A stretch of 64,000 nt of DNA from Psychrobacter piscatorii (lineage in GTDB: Bacteria > Pseudomonadota > Gammaproteobacteria > Pseudomonadales > Moraxellaceae), in NCBI RefSeq assembly GCF_904846415.1, contig NZ_CAJHAR010000004.1, positions 62,001 to 126,000 of the forward strand, given 5' to 3'. Both the position numbers and the translations under genes were made by a program. Numbering within the stretch: position 1 is the first letter of the stretch; the number at the start of each line of letters is the position of its first letter. The notes under the pieces were generated by a model, which worked only from the letters and a program-made list of their open reading frames with translations, was not told where the DNA came from and searched no databases. Positions 25,202 to 34,867 of this stretch are shown piece after piece.

Positions 25202-27421
25202 ATGTCAAAAATTATTTATACAAAAACTGACGAAGCCCCTGCGCTTGCGACACTATCTTTTTTACCTATTGTAGAAGCGTTCACTAAGACCGCAGGTGTC
25301 GAAGTTGAAACCAGTGACATCTCTGTTGCGGCACGTATATTAGCTGAATTCCCTGAGTACTTGACCGAAGAGCAGCGTGTTCCTGACAACCTAGCTGAGC
25401 TTGGTCGCCTGACTCAAGACCCAAACACCAACATCATCAAACTGCCAAATATCAGTGCCTCTGTCCAGCAGTTAAAAGCCGCTATCAAAGAGTTACAAGG
25501 TAAAGGCTATGCCATTCCTAACTTCCCAGAAGATCCACAAACGGATGAAGAAAAAGAGCTACGTAAGCGCTATGGTAAAAGCTTAGGCAGTGCCGTCAAC
25601 CCAGTACTACGTGAAGGTAACTCAGATCGCCGCGCACCAAAAGCCGTCAAAAACTATGCTCGCAAACATCCACACTCAATGGGTGAATGGAAGCAATGGT
25701 CAAGCACGCATGTATCACACATGCATGGCGGCGATTTCTACGATGGCGAGCAATCTATGACGTTAGATAAAGCTCGTACCGTGCGTATGGACTTGCTACT
25801 TGACGATGGTACCCAAAAAGTATTAAAACCTAAAATTGCGTTGCTTGATAAAGAAGTCATCGATCTGATGGTCATGAGCAAACAAGCCTTGCTTGAATTC
25901 TATGAGCAAGAGATGGAAGATTGCCGCGAAGCTGGTATCTTGTTCTCATTGCATGTAAAAGCCACCATGATGAAGGTTTCACACCCTATCGTATTTGGTC
26001 ATGCGGTTCGAATTTACTATAAAGAAGCATTTGAAAAACATGGCGAACTCTTTGATGAGCTTGGCATCAACGTCAACAATGGTATGGCTGATCTATACGA
26101 CAAGATTGAAACGCTACCAACTTCAACGCGCGAAGAAATTGAGCGCGATCTGCATGCTTGTCAAGAGCATCGCCCGCGTCTGGCCATGGTTGATTCTGCC
26201 AAAGGCATCACCAACTTCCATTCACCAAGTGATGTCATCGTTGATGCCTCTATGCCAGCGATGATTCGTTCAGGTGGTAAAATGTGGGGCGCTGATGGCA
26301 AAATGTATGACTGTAAAGCGGTCATGCCAGAGTCTACCTTTGCTCGTATTTACCAAGAAATGATTAACTTCTGCAAATGGCATGGTAACTTTGACCCAAA
26401 AACAATGGGCACAGTACCAAACGTCGGCCTAATGGCACAAAAAGCGGAAGAGTACGGCTCACACGATAAGACTTTTGAATCGAGTGATGCTGGTATTGCT
26501 CGTATCGTCGACGTGGATACCGATGAAGTATTGCTCGAAAAGCGTGTTGAAAAAGGTGATATCTGGCGCATGTGTCAGGTTAAAGATGAGCCTATCCAAG
26601 ATTGGGTGAAGCTTGCTGTACGCCGTGCACGTGAATCAAATACGCCTGTTATCTTCTGGCTTGACCCATATCGTCCACATGAGAACGAGCTCATCAAAAA
26701 AGTTAAAATGTATCTAAAAGATCATGATACTGACGGTTTACACATCGAAATCATGTCTCAGGTTCGCGCCATGCGTTATACCTTAGAGCGTGTCGCTCGC
26801 GGCCTTGATACGATCTCTGCGACTGGTAACATCTTACGTGATTACCTCACTGACTTGTTCCCAATCCTAGAGCTAGGCACGAGTGCCAAGATGCTATCGG
26901 TTGTACCGCTCATGAAAGGCGGCGGTTTGTTTGAGACAGGTGCTGGTGGTTCTGCACCAAAGCATGTCGAGCAGCTAACTGAAGAGAACCATCTACGTTG
27001 GGATTCACTCGGTGAGTTCTTGGCCTTGAATGTCTCCTTGGAGCATTTGGCAAGCAACGACAACAATGCTAAAGCTCAAATCTTGGCGGACACACTAGAT
27101 ACAGCGACAGAAAAACTGCTGCTGAATGACAAGTCGCCATCACGCAAAACAGGTGAGCTCGACAACCGTGGCAGTCATTTCTATTTAGCGCTATATTGGG
27201 CTGAAGAGCTGGCCGCGCAAGATCAAGATAGTGAGTTAAAAGCACAGTTCACGCCATTTGCACAAAAGCTTGCAGAAAACGAAGACGCGATTGTCAAAGA
27301 ACTTAACGACGCTCAAGGCAAGCCAGTAGACATCAAAGGCTACTACTATGCTGATGAAGAATTGGCTAAAAAAGCCATGCGTCCAAGCGCTTTGTTTAAC
27401 GAAGCCTTGGCATCGCTATAA
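25202..27421 (+). CDS. idh: Isocitrate dehydrogenase, NADP-dependent, monomeric type
   Basis: The 739-residue protein is the single-chain form of NADP isocitrate dehydrogenase, which oxidises isocitrate to 2-oxoglutarate in the TCA cycle. Family signatures are [11 protein letters not shown] near the start, [65 protein letters not shown] and a C-terminal [17 protein letters not shown]. Length is normal (about 740). An AAGGAAG site lies upstream of the ATG. It is unrelated in sequence to the dimeric enzyme at 27674, which converges on it. In cold-adapted relatives this form is linked to low-temperature growth; that is background, not seen here. Confidence 0.97.
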   Translation: MSKIIYTKTDEAPALATLSFLPIVEAFTKTAGVEVETSDISVAARILAEFPEYLTEEQRVPDNLAELGRLTQDPNTNIIKLPNISASVQQLKAAIKELQGKGYAIPNFPEDPQTDEEKELRKRYGKSLGSAVNPVLREGNSDRRAPKAVKNYARKHPHSMGEWKQWSSTHVSHMHGGDFYDGEQSMTLDKARTVRMDLLLDDGTQKVLKPKIALLDKEVIDLMVMSKQALLEFYEQEMEDCREAGILFSLHVKATMMKVSHPIVFGHAVRIYYKEAFEKHGELFDELGINVNNGMADLYDKIETLPTSTREEIERDLHACQEHRPRLAMVDSAKGITNFHSPSDVIVDASMPAMIRSGGKMWGADGKMYDCKAVMPESTFARIYQEMINFCKWHGNFDPKTMGTVPNVGLMAQKAEEYGSHDKTFESSDAGIARIVDVDTDEVLLEKRVEKGDIWRMCQVKDEPIQDWVKLAVRRARESNTPVIFWLDPYRPHENELIKKVKMYLKDHDTDGLHIEIMSQVRAMRYTLERVARGLDTISATGNILRDYLTDLFPILELGTSAKMLSVVPLMKGGGLFETGAGGSAPKHVEQLTEENHLRWDSLGEFLALNVSLEHLASNDNNAKAQILADTLDTATEKLLLNDKSPSRKTGELDNRGSHFYLALYWAEELAAQDQDSELKAQFTPFAQKLAENEDAIVKELNDAQGKPVDIKGYYYADEELAKKAMRPSALFNEALASL

Positions 27422-27504
27422 GCAATTGCTCTTGAACCATTAATCCTAATTGCTCTGGTTTGTATACCTAGATCGATTAGGTAAGTTTAAGTCTTAGCAA
27501 ACAA

Positions 27505-27544
27505 AACACCTCAGCCGTCTTAGCACGTTGAGGTGTTTTTTTGT
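27505..27544 (+). terminator. idh terminator
   Basis: A 9-bp stem AACACCTCA / TGAGGTGTT with a 15-nt loop, then TTTTTT. Confidence 0.9.
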
Positions 27545-27600
27545 GCCTATCTCAAAATGATAATAAACAACTTGCCTCTATCTATTCATTTCAAATGCAT

Positions 27601-27627
27601 AAAAAAACCACCTACATCAGTAAGTGG
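27601..27627 (-). terminator. icd terminator
   Basis: On the minus strand CCAC-t-TA / TA-g-GTGG is followed by seven T residues. It lies about 47 nt after the icd stop. Confidence 0.75.
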
Positions 27628-27673
27628 CCTTGAATAAATATAATAGAGTTTAACGCTCTTGGCATTAATGCGA

Positions 27674-28933
27674 TTACGCATCCATGTGCTTGATAATGGC
27701 TTTACCAAACTCAGAAGTACTGAGCAAAATAGCATCTGGCATCAGACGCTCAAAGTCATAAGTGACCGTCTTATTGGCGATCGCGCCTTGGATACCACTG
27801 ATGACGAGATCCGCGGCCTCACACCAACCCATATCACGCAGCATCATCTCCGCAGACAATATCAATGAGCCTGGGTTTACTTTATTCTGACCAGCATACT
27901 TAGGCGCAGTACCGTGCGTCGCTTCATAGACAGCGATTGCCCCGCCTTTGTTAGCACCTGGGGCAATACCGATGCCGCCTACTTCCGCTGCTAGCGCGTC
28001 AGAGATATAGTCACCGTTTAGGTTGAGTGTTGCCACTACGGAGTAATCTGCCGGACGCATCAGAATTTGCTGCAAGAACGCATCAGCGATCACATCTTTG
28101 ATGATGATGTCATTACCGGTTTTGGGATTTTTCATCGTCATCCATGGACCGCCATCTAATGGCTCAGCATCAAAACGCTCTGCTGCCAGCTCGTATCCCC
28201 AATCTTTAAATGCGCCTTCCGTAAATTTCATGATATTGCCTTTATGCACGAGGGTCACGTTTGGCAAGTCATTATCGATAGCATGCTGAATGGCTTTACG
28301 TACTAGGCGCTGCGAGCCTTCTTTTGAGACAGGCTTGATACCGATGCCGCAGTCTTCAGGGAAGCGAATGCTGGTCACACCCATCTCCTCTCTTAAGAAA
28401 TTGATGACTTTTTTGGCATCATCACTGCCGGCCTTCCACTCGATACCTGTATAGATATCTTCTGTGTTTTCACGAAAGATCACCATATTGGTCAGCTCAG
28501 GATGCTGTACTGGGCTTGGCACGCCTTCAAACCAGCGTACTGGGCGCTGACAGACATACAGATCAAGGTTTTGACGTACAGCCACATTCAACGAACTAAA
28601 GCCACCGCCCACTGGCGTGGTCAACGGTCCCTTGATACTGATGACGTAGTCTTTTAAAATCTCTAATGTCTCACTTGGTAAATATTCACCGTCATATATT
28701 TTGGCTGCTTTTTCGCCCAAGTAAGCTTCCATCCAGATAATTGATTTTTTACCGTGGTAGGCTTTATCGACCGCCGCATCGACCACTTTTATCATGACAG
28801 GTGTGATATCCACCCCAATGCCGTCGCCTTCAATGAACGGGATAATCGGATGATTGGGTACATTTAGCGACAAATCAGCATTTACGGTTACTTTTTCGCC
28901 GTCTCTTGGTACGATGACCTTATCATATGACAT
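27674..28933 (-). CDS. icd: Isocitrate dehydrogenase, NADP-dependent, dimeric type
   Basis: The 419-residue protein matches the E. coli Icd-type homodimeric enzyme. Visible landmarks are [32 protein letters not shown] with the substrate-binding serine (Ser114, the position phosphorylated by AceK in E. coli), [46 protein letters not shown], and [12 protein letters not shown] with [12 protein letters not shown] for NADP. AAGGAG precedes the ATG. It catalyses the same reaction as the monomeric enzyme encoded convergently. No aceK is present in the window, so phosphorylation control is unproven. Confidence 0.97.
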   Translation of the reverse strand: MSYDKVIVPRDGEKVTVNADLSLNVPNHPIIPFIEGDGIGVDITPVMIKVVDAAVDKAYHGKKSIIWMEAYLGEKAAKIYDGEYLPSETLEILKDYVISIKGPLTTPVGGGFSSLNVAVRQNLDLYVCQRPVRWFEGVPSPVQHPELTNMVIFRENTEDIYTGIEWKAGSDDAKKVINFLREEMGVTSIRFPEDCGIGIKPVSKEGSQRLVRKAIQHAIDNDLPNVTLVHKGNIMKFTEGAFKDWGYELAAERFDAEPLDGGPWMTMKNPKTGNDIIIKDVIADAFLQQILMRPADYSVVATLNLNGDYISDALAAEVGGIGIAPGANKGGAIAVYEATHGTAPKYAGQNKVNPGSLILSAEMMLRDMGWCEAADLVISGIQGAIANKTVTYDFERLMPDAILLSTSEFGKAIIKHMDA

Positions 28934-29550
28934 GGATAAAACTCCTTAGTGGTAGTTATACGTCGCAAGCGAACTGAACACTTTGTTATGATAGCTTTTC
29001 TATTATAATGGTCGCGCTCTAGACGCTTATTGGCTAAACAAAGTCTGATGTGTGAGACACTTACGGCATTGGATTGAACGATGCTAAAAAACAGCTTCAA
29101 ATTAAAAGCGTACGAATTGATGCAAATATAAACTAAAACTGTGTATAGAAACTGCTCATTATTAAATTCAGTGTTATTGGCTAAATTAATAAGAAATATC
29201 ACATATACATTTTATATATTATTAATAAAATATAGCATCTATAACACTGTAATCTTTGAAGAGTTATAATATATTTTCTTAGCAATAGTAGTAAAATAAA
29301 GGGCTGAACAGTCATTTTATCTTGTAGATGATAGGTTTATTACTATCAAAAATATAAATACCACTACAAAAATATGGATTTAGAGTAACAGCAAACTTAC
29401 GCGGTTGCTGTCCTACTTTTGTAGCAAAATACATCGCACAGCGTACGTCAAACACGATACCTCTGTTCTTATTCTTCATTACTGACTTTGCTTGATCAAA
29501 CATGCGCCAAGACTGCTAATCACTCATTTACCTTCAGGAAATATCACTTT
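28934..29550. other. 617-bp AT-rich divergent spacer between icd and rluE
   Basis: It contains the icd promoter side and the rluE promoter side. A 63-codon minus-strand ORF (29312-29503) has no ribosome site and overlaps the rluE leader, so it was not called. No hairpin of note was found. Confidence 0.45.
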
Positions 29551-30165
29551 ATGCCGACTTCTAGTCTCATCTTGTTCAATAAGCCTTATGGGGTGCAAAG
29601 TCAGTTCAGAGACGATAGCAACAATAACCACGCCACCCTATCGCAGTACTTTACTGATAAGTCTTTGCGAGTTGCTGGTAGGCTTGATGCAACGTCCGAA
29701 GGGCTCCTTATTTTGACCGATGATGGCCGAGTCAACAAAGCGATTACCCATCCGCCAAAAGCCAATGCTGGACGTAAGCAAGGTAAGACTTATTTGGTAC
29801 AGGTTGAGGGCATTCCTACTGCTGAGCAACTTGGTCAGCTTAAACGTGGCGTGACTCTCAAAGATGGCAAAACCCTGCCTGCTGAAGTCAAGCACGTGAG
29901 TGAAGATAAGCTACCCATGACGCTCTGGCAGCGTAATCCGCCGATACGTGAGCGTAAAAGCGTACCGGACTCATGGTTGATGCTGACAATTTATGAAGGC
30001 AAAAATCGTCAAGTCAGACGCATGACCGCGCATGTTGGTCTGCCCTGCCTACGTTTGATACGCTGGTCGGTGGCAGGGTTTGAATTGGGTGACATAGTAG
30101 TTGGCGAATTTGTGCGTATTCACTTAACTAGTGATCACTATCAGCAATTGGGTATTAGCTATTAG
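29551..30165 (+). CDS. rluE: 23S rRNA pseudouridine synthase, RluE-type
   Basis: The product of 204 residues belongs to the RsuA/RluB/E family of pseudouridine synthases. RluE modifies U2457 in the peptidyl-transferase region of 23S rRNA. The catalytic Asp46 lies in VAGRLDATSEGLLILTDDG. ILFNKPYGVQSQF, KTYLVQVEGIP and GKNRQVRRMTAHVGLPCLRLIR are also family motifs. It lacks an S4 domain, as RluE does. The frame is open from 29488, but the ATG at 29551 (MPTSSLILFNKP) fits the family start and has AGGA upstream. It is cytoplasmic and monocistronic. Confidence 0.88.
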   Translation: MPTSSLILFNKPYGVQSQFRDDSNNNHATLSQYFTDKSLRVAGRLDATSEGLLILTDDGRVNKAITHPPKANAGRKQGKTYLVQVEGIPTAEQLGQLKRGVTLKDGKTLPAEVKHVSEDKLPMTLWQRNPPIRERKSVPDSWLMLTIYEGKNRQVRRMTAHVGLPCLRLIRWSVAGFELGDIVVGEFVRIHLTSDHYQQLGISY

Positions 30166-30347
30166 TTTGTCACGTCTAAACGCTTAGCTACCGACATATA
30201 TTTTCATTTAAAGTAAATATATTACGTCTTGTTAAACATAGCGTCTCGAATGGGTAAGGTTTATCTGTTAAGATTCAGCACGTCATTAGTTATGTAAAAT
30301 AGACCTCATTTATTTATTATTTGGTCTTCTTATAGTAGGGATATATC

Positions 30348-31199
30348 ATGATTGCTTCTCATCGTTTTGTTCTGTTGGCCACCAGCATATCTGCTGCACT
30401 GCTATTAAGTGCGTGTCAGCCAGCAGCAGATAGTCAATCAGCACCTGTAGAAGAAGCCACCCCGCCAATGACTGACATGACTCATGCTGAGCATGAGAAT
30501 ATGAGCCACAATACATCGGTAGATAGCGAAAACGTCACAGATGACGCTCAGATGACGGATATGCTCAAAGACTACACAAAGTCCATGACCAGTATGCATG
30601 ACGAGATGATGATCGGTATGGGCTACAATGATCCTGATACCGCGTTTGCCAAAGGCATGCTTGGGCATCATCGCGGCGCGATAGATATGGCAAAGATTCA
30701 GCTAAAGTACGGTACAGATGACGCCATGCGCCAGCTTGCCCAAGACATCATCACAGCGCAGCAAGCTGAGATTGATATCCTAAACAAATGGCTTGCTAGC
30801 CATCCTGACGCAGCCAAACCTAAGCCCAATACCGCTGCTATGCAACAGGCCTACGCTAAGGGCATGGAAAGCATGCATGGTGAGATGACATTGGGTATTG
30901 CTGATCCTATGCCGGATATGGCATTTGCACGTGGCATGCTACCACACCATATTGGCGCCGTAGATATGGCAAAAATCGAGCTCGAATATGGTACTGATGA
31001 AGAAATGCGTCAACTGGCACAGCATATCATCGATACTCAGCAAGTAGAGATTGAGCTCATGCAAAACTGGATTGCCGCGCTTGAAGCGACGAGCGATGCT
31101 GAAAACGATAATGCTGAGGTTGTCGAGCCTAACGGCGACACTACTGCAAACGAGAAGTCTACAAGTGAGGACCCTGATAATAAAACCAAAGAGCAGTAA
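30348..31199 (+). CDS. DUF305 lipoprotein with two tandem copies of the domain
   Basis: A 283-residue lipoprotein: signal peptide, lipobox LLSACQ (Cys23), then a Met/His-rich linker (DMTHAEHENMSH). Two DUF305 four-helix segments follow, at about residues 80-155 and 165-240. Each carries the motif GML-x-HH-x-GA-x-DMAKI-x-L-x-YGTD and a Q-x-EI helix. DUF305 proteins are ferritin-like, and some (such as CopM) bind copper; the many Met and His residues fit a periplasmic metal-binding role, but no copper genes are adjacent. The C-terminus is a polar, acidic tail. Internal duplication is clear. A MITE-like element separates the gene from its terminator. Confidence 0.85.
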   Translation: MIASHRFVLLATSISAALLLSACQPAADSQSAPVEEATPPMTDMTHAEHENMSHNTSVDSENVTDDAQMTDMLKDYTKSMTSMHDEMMIGMGYNDPDTAFAKGMLGHHRGAIDMAKIQLKYGTDDAMRQLAQDIITAQQAEIDILNKWLASHPDAAKPKPNTAAMQQAYAKGMESMHGEMTLGIADPMPDMAFARGMLPHHIGAVDMAKIELEYGTDEEMRQLAQHIIDTQQVEIELMQNWIAALEATSDAENDNAEVVEPNGDTTANEKSTSEDPDNKTKEQ

Positions 31200-31295
31200 C
31201 AATCAACTCAGTGTAAAAATGTGAAATAGACTATTTGTATGATTATGTCCTACTAAATATTGATTGAGAATATTAAAAAACCTATCAACTATGAT

Positions 31296-31471
31296 TTAGG
31301 GCGTGTCATCATTTAGATAGCGAGGCTTAAAATGAGATAAATAGTAGTCAAATGAGGAAAAAATTGCAGAGAATATAGGTATATTCACAAGATTTTTGAC
31401 GATATTTGACAAGATTTAGCCATTTTAAGACCGCTAAATGATTGAATGGTTTAATTGATGACACGCCCTAA
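31296..31471. mobile_element. MITE-like element, about 170 bp, no coding capacity
   Basis: Perfect terminal inverted repeats (GGGCGTGTCATCA, 31299-31311 and 31456-31468; 16 bp when the TTA/TAA flanks are included) bound a non-coding, AT-rich core. TA lies directly outside each end, consistent with a TA target duplication as for Tc1/mariner or IS630-type transposition. Secondary inverted repeats inside (TCATTTAG and CTTAAAATG at 31309-31334 against 31421-31441) show that the ends were once longer, with a 17-nt insertion in the right arm. No transposase is present, so it would need one in trans. Confidence 0.75.
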
Positions 31472-31472
31472 G

Positions 31473-31508
31473 CCCCTTGATAAACATGTTTGCTTATCAA
31501 GGGGTTTT
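31473..31508 (+). terminator. Terminator of the DUF305 gene, displaced by the MITE-like element
   Basis: A perfect 11-bp stem CCCCTTGATAA / TTATCAAGGGG with a 10-nt loop, then TTTT. It lies 274 nt past the DUF305 stop, and the MITE-like element occupies the interval. Confidence 0.8.
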
Positions 31509-31537
31509 ACTTTGTTTGCCTGTACAACCCACTGCCG

Positions 31538-33553
31538 CTATTCTAGCTGACGCTTCATGACATTAAGCCATGTCTCCCAATTTGCCTCTTCTTGCGTTTT
31601 ATCACCATTGTCCTCTAGCGCTTTATCGCCTTTTACTATGTGTAGGCTGACTTTATGAGGGAATGCTTTTCCGATAACTTCCTCACTATCGTTACTGTCT
31701 TGCTGTTGCAGCTCACTAGGTTGCACTTGCACGCACATCAACTCATCGCGACGAAACAAGTGACACTCAACGGGATGCTCTGCATTACTCAGCGATGCTA
31801 GCTGCTTACTATCCGCCTTGATGCCATCAATCGCGATAATAACGTCGTGGGCTGAGATACCTGCTTTGGCAGCAACACTACCGCGGTTCACGCGATTAAT
31901 TTTGAGTCCAGCAGGTGTCTCATTGCAGCGCATACCCCATGGGACATGCTTATCCGCAGTCTCTTTAGTATTGACCTGCATTTTGACACCGTTTGCGAGC
32001 AGCAGCGCCTCAATTGGCAATTCCTCTACGCCGTTGACGTAACGGCGTTCAAAATCTTCCCATTCCGCTATCGGTATAAACTGCCCAATCACGTCGCCCA
32101 TATCCGCACTATTGATGCCAATACGCTTACTGTCATTTTGCTTTGCTTGGGTATAGAACGCTTTGACCACATCAAATAGACGATAGCGATTATTAGTATT
32201 TTTTAGCAACATCAAATCCAGACACAGCGCCACCAATGCGCCTTTATTGTAGTAGCTGATACCTGCATTGCCAGTATTTTCATCGCTGCGATATAGCTTA
32301 ATCCAAGCATCAAAACTCGACTCGGCGACACTTTGGTTATCGCGTCCAGGCGTTTGATAATAGCGATTGATTTGTTCCGCTAGTAACCTGAGATAGTTTG
32401 ACTTATCGATCACGCCAGATGCTTGCAGCATAAAATCATCGATATAAGACGTAAATCCTTCAAATACCCAAAGCATTGGAGTGAACGCTTCACGGCGTAG
32501 ATCAACATCGATCATGACATCGGGACGCACGGTTTTGACCCACCACGAGTGAAAATACTCATGACTGCATAATCCCAAAAACCGCTGGTAATCAGTGCTT
32601 GGTATTTTTGGCTCATCAGCATTTGGTAAGTCACGGCGCGGGGTAATTAGACTAGTAGAATTGATATGCTCCAGCCCACCATAGTCTTGACCACTGGCAA
32701 ACGTCATAAAGGTGTAATCGTTGAATGGCGCATCTCCCAACCAATCTAGATAGGTTTGGCAAATCTGGGTGACGTCTTGCTGTAGTCTACCCATGTTGGC
32801 GCTATGCTTGCCAGACAGATAAAAACTGTGATGAAGCGTCTGATGCTGACTGTCATGAATAATAAAATCAAATTTATTCTGTGCTGCAATCTCAAAAGGA
32901 TAATCAATCAGCTCGTGATAATTATCTGCCTGTAATTGATAACAGTGCCGTGTGTCTTCGCTATGATCATCAACACACAGATGCGTAGATGCCAAACCAC
33001 ATGCCAAGATTACATGACTTTCTTCTTTATCTAACAAAAACGACTCCGGAACAATCAAGCTGACTTGTACTGGAATCTGCTCTTGCCCATCGACCGCGAG
33101 TGCAAGTGAGGTGAAATTACCATACAGACGCTGCTGATCGACATAAGCGGTACGTACTGATAAATCATAACAATAGACTTCATACTCAACATCTATCCTC
33201 TGCCCTGCTGTGACAGTCGGCAACTGCCACGTATGTTTATCTATTTTTTGCGCGCGATACATCTCAAACTGACTGTCGTTATCTATTTTTTGGCTATCTG
33301 TTATTCGATAATGCACAGCGGTGATGTTACGAGCAAACTCGCGCATCAGATAACTGCCTGGTATCCATGCTGGTAGCCAGAGCTGAGGAGCATCAGCTGT
33401 TGCCGTAAAAGACAGTGACACATCCACCAAATGCTCAGAAAAACGCGCAAAATCGAATTGGTAGCTGATATCAGCCATATTATTGATATCATCATGGCTG
33501 ATTGAATCGTCGCTCGTTAGCTGGTTATTAGTATTATCGGCAAATGCAGTCAT
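31538..33553 (-). CDS. M61-family peptidase with PDZ domain
   Basis: A protein of about 671 residues of the M61 (glycyl aminopeptidase-like) family. An N-terminal beta-rich domain (residues 20-200) has PQLWLPAWIPGSYLMREFARN, highly typical of the family. The catalytic domain has the zinc motif HEYFH near residue 330 (CSHEYFHSWWVKTVRPD) and the downstream glutamate region LWVFEGFTSYIDDF. A PDZ domain (GLKINRVNRGSVAAKAGISAHDVIIAIDG) lies near residues 560-610. No signal peptide is seen, so it may be cytoplasmic. The ATG at 33553 is preferred because the upstream ATG overlaps the AAGGA site. Confidence 0.9.
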   Translation of the reverse strand: MTAFADNTNNQLTSDDSISHDDINNMADISYQFDFARFSEHLVDVSLSFTATADAPQLWLPAWIPGSYLMREFARNITAVHYRITDSQKIDNDSQFEMYRAQKIDKHTWQLPTVTAGQRIDVEYEVYCYDLSVRTAYVDQQRLYGNFTSLALAVDGQEQIPVQVSLIVPESFLLDKEESHVILACGLASTHLCVDDHSEDTRHCYQLQADNYHELIDYPFEIAAQNKFDFIIHDSQHQTLHHSFYLSGKHSANMGRLQQDVTQICQTYLDWLGDAPFNDYTFMTFASGQDYGGLEHINSTSLITPRRDLPNADEPKIPSTDYQRFLGLCSHEYFHSWWVKTVRPDVMIDVDLRREAFTPMLWVFEGFTSYIDDFMLQASGVIDKSNYLRLLAEQINRYYQTPGRDNQSVAESSFDAWIKLYRSDENTGNAGISYYNKGALVALCLDLMLLKNTNNRYRLFDVVKAFYTQAKQNDSKRIGINSADMGDVIGQFIPIAEWEDFERRYVNGVEELPIEALLLANGVKMQVNTKETADKHVPWGMRCNETPAGLKINRVNRGSVAAKAGISAHDVIIAIDGIKADSKQLASLSNAEHPVECHLFRRDELMCVQVQPSELQQQDSNDSEEVIGKAFPHKVSLHIVKGDKALEDNGDKTQEEANWETWLNVMKRQLE

Positions 33554-33876
33554 AGTATCTCTCATCCTTATTTTATTGTTATGTTAGGAGTCCTTCCCAA
33601 AAAACGCAACTCCCAAACCCTGAGTGGCCAGTAGTTATCGATTAACTATAGAAAATAACAGTTATTATTGTAAATTGTGGCATTAATTGGCATTTTTTAT
33701 GTTTTTTGCCTTGAAACTTATATACGCCATCTCAATTAAAGATGCTAACTGCTAAAGTTACTTTAATAAACTGATGATAATTGACTAATACTGTGGCTAT
33801 TTGGCTTGCTGATTGGCTTTTTTAGGTTTATTGCAACCGTATTTAATTTTTTACATAGATATATTTAGGATATTTT
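33554..33876. other. 323-bp divergent spacer between the M61 gene and slyD
   Basis: AT-rich; it holds the two divergent promoters. No ORF or strong dyad is seen. Confidence 0.4.
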
Positions 33877-34362
33877 ATGACTACTATCGCAAAAGACACT
33901 GCCGTCAAATTCAATTACACATTAAAAGACGACGAAGGCAATATCCTTGACCAGTCTCCAGAAGGTCAGCCACTTGCTTATCTACATGGTCACAGCAACA
34001 TCATCCCAGGCCTAGAGTCACAACTAGAAGGCAAATCTGCTGGCGAAAAAGTCAACGCAGTAGTTGAACCTGCTGATGGCTACGGCGAGTACCAAGAGCA
34101 AGCGGTACAGCACGTACCACGCGAAAACTTCCAAGGTGTTGATGATATCCAGCCTGGTATGCAGTTCCAATCAGAAGCTGGCGGCCAAGTTATGCTAGTG
34201 ACAGTCACTGACGTAAACGACCAAGAAGTGACTGTTGATGCAAACCATCCATTGGCTGGTAAGCGTTTGACATTTGATGTTGAAATCCAAGAAGTACGTG
34301 CAGCAACTGAAGACGAACTAAACCACGGCCATGTACATGGCGCAGGTGGCGTTGAGCACTAA
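33877..34362 (+). CDS. slyD: FKBP-type peptidyl-prolyl isomerase, SlyD-type
   Basis: The 161-residue protein is a SlyD/FkpB-type prolyl isomerase and chaperone. The FKBP fold appears as VKFNYTLKDDEGNILDQS, LAYLHGHSNIIPGLESQLEG, then the inserted-in-flap chaperone domain (PADGYGEYQEQAVQHVPRENF to DVNDQEVTVDANHPLAGKRL) and the closing strand LTFDVEIQEV. The C-terminus is short (HGHVHGAGGVEH) with only a few histidines compared with the long metal-binding tail of E. coli SlyD, so nickel binding may be weak. It is cytoplasmic. AGGA precedes the ATG, and two hairpins follow. Confidence 0.93.
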   Translation: MTTIAKDTAVKFNYTLKDDEGNILDQSPEGQPLAYLHGHSNIIPGLESQLEGKSAGEKVNAVVEPADGYGEYQEQAVQHVPRENFQGVDDIQPGMQFQSEAGGQVMLVTVTDVNDQEVTVDANHPLAGKRLTFDVEIQEVRAATEDELNHGHVHGAGGVEH

Positions 34363-34426
34363 TCTCTTCTAGAGTATAGTGAAAATGATTAGGCGATAAA
34401 TGATTAAAGAATGAATCGACTAATCA

Positions 34427-34464
34427 AAAAGGCCAGTAGCTGATCAGGTTACTGGTCTTTTTTT
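34427..34464 (+). terminator. slyD terminator
   Basis: AAAAGGCCAGTA / TACTGGTCTTTT (one G-T pair) with a long T-tract. Confidence 0.88.
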
Positions 34465-34570
34465 ATGGAGTTTTTATAGTAAATCATAGGTTAGATCAAT
34501 ATAAAGAAGGCAATTTATAGATTACTCATAAATATCCGATAAAATATATTACCAAATTCCAGACATAACA

Positions 34571-34605
34571 AAGCCGCATAACGACAAGCGTCATGCGGCT
34601 TTTAT
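34571..34605. terminator. Second hairpin in the slyD-prc spacer
   Basis: A 9-bp stem AAGCCGCAT / ATGCGGCTT with a 13-nt loop and TTTATT after it on the plus strand; on the minus strand it is followed by TTTGTTATG. It could terminate the minus-strand prc transcript or back up slyD. Confidence 0.65.
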
Positions 34606-34822
34606 TACCAACCATCCATGTTAGCGTTACGTGATACCTAATCCCGGGGTATCTCATAACTGACAGGCATCCAGCCTTATCATCCCTAATCAGCAAACCA
34701 CTTATCCCTGATGCGACCTTTAAGATACCAATCCCTAGTATCAATGAACCGTTTCGTTCAATCGTGCCGTACAGTTATAGTCGCAGATTGACCTATGATT
34801 GGTAAGTGGTTCAAGCGTCAAT

Positions 34823-34846
34823 CCATGTAAGCATATGCTTACATGG
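34823..34846. repeat. 24-bp perfect palindrome downstream of prc
   Basis: CCATGTAAGCAT followed directly by its reverse complement, 22 nt past the prc stop. There is no T-tract, so it is not a classic terminator. It may be an operator, an RNA cap or a transposon scar. Confidence 0.7.
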
Positions 34847-34867
34847 GTGTAATGGGTAATTGAGAAT

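Larger units (their letters stand above)
34363..34867. other. 505-bp convergent spacer with three hairpins
   Basis: It holds the slyD terminator (34427-34464), a second strong hairpin (34571-34601) and a 24-bp perfect palindrome (34823-34846). A 9-bp inverted pair AACCACTTA / TAAGTGGTT spans about 34695-34812, so part of the middle could fold as an RNA. No protein gene is supported. Confidence 0.5.

Noticed and set aside
27674..28933. Frameshift or decay in one of the two isocitrate dehydrogenase genes
   Set aside because: Both are full length with intact family motifs and good ribosome sites.
29312..29503. 63-codon minus-strand ORF between icd and rluE
   Set aside because: No ribosome site, AT-rich spacer and overlap with the start of the rluE open frame; peptide is not recognisable.
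34526..34744. 72-codon minus-strand ORF downstream of slyD
   Set aside because: It runs through a terminator hairpin and has no ribosome site.
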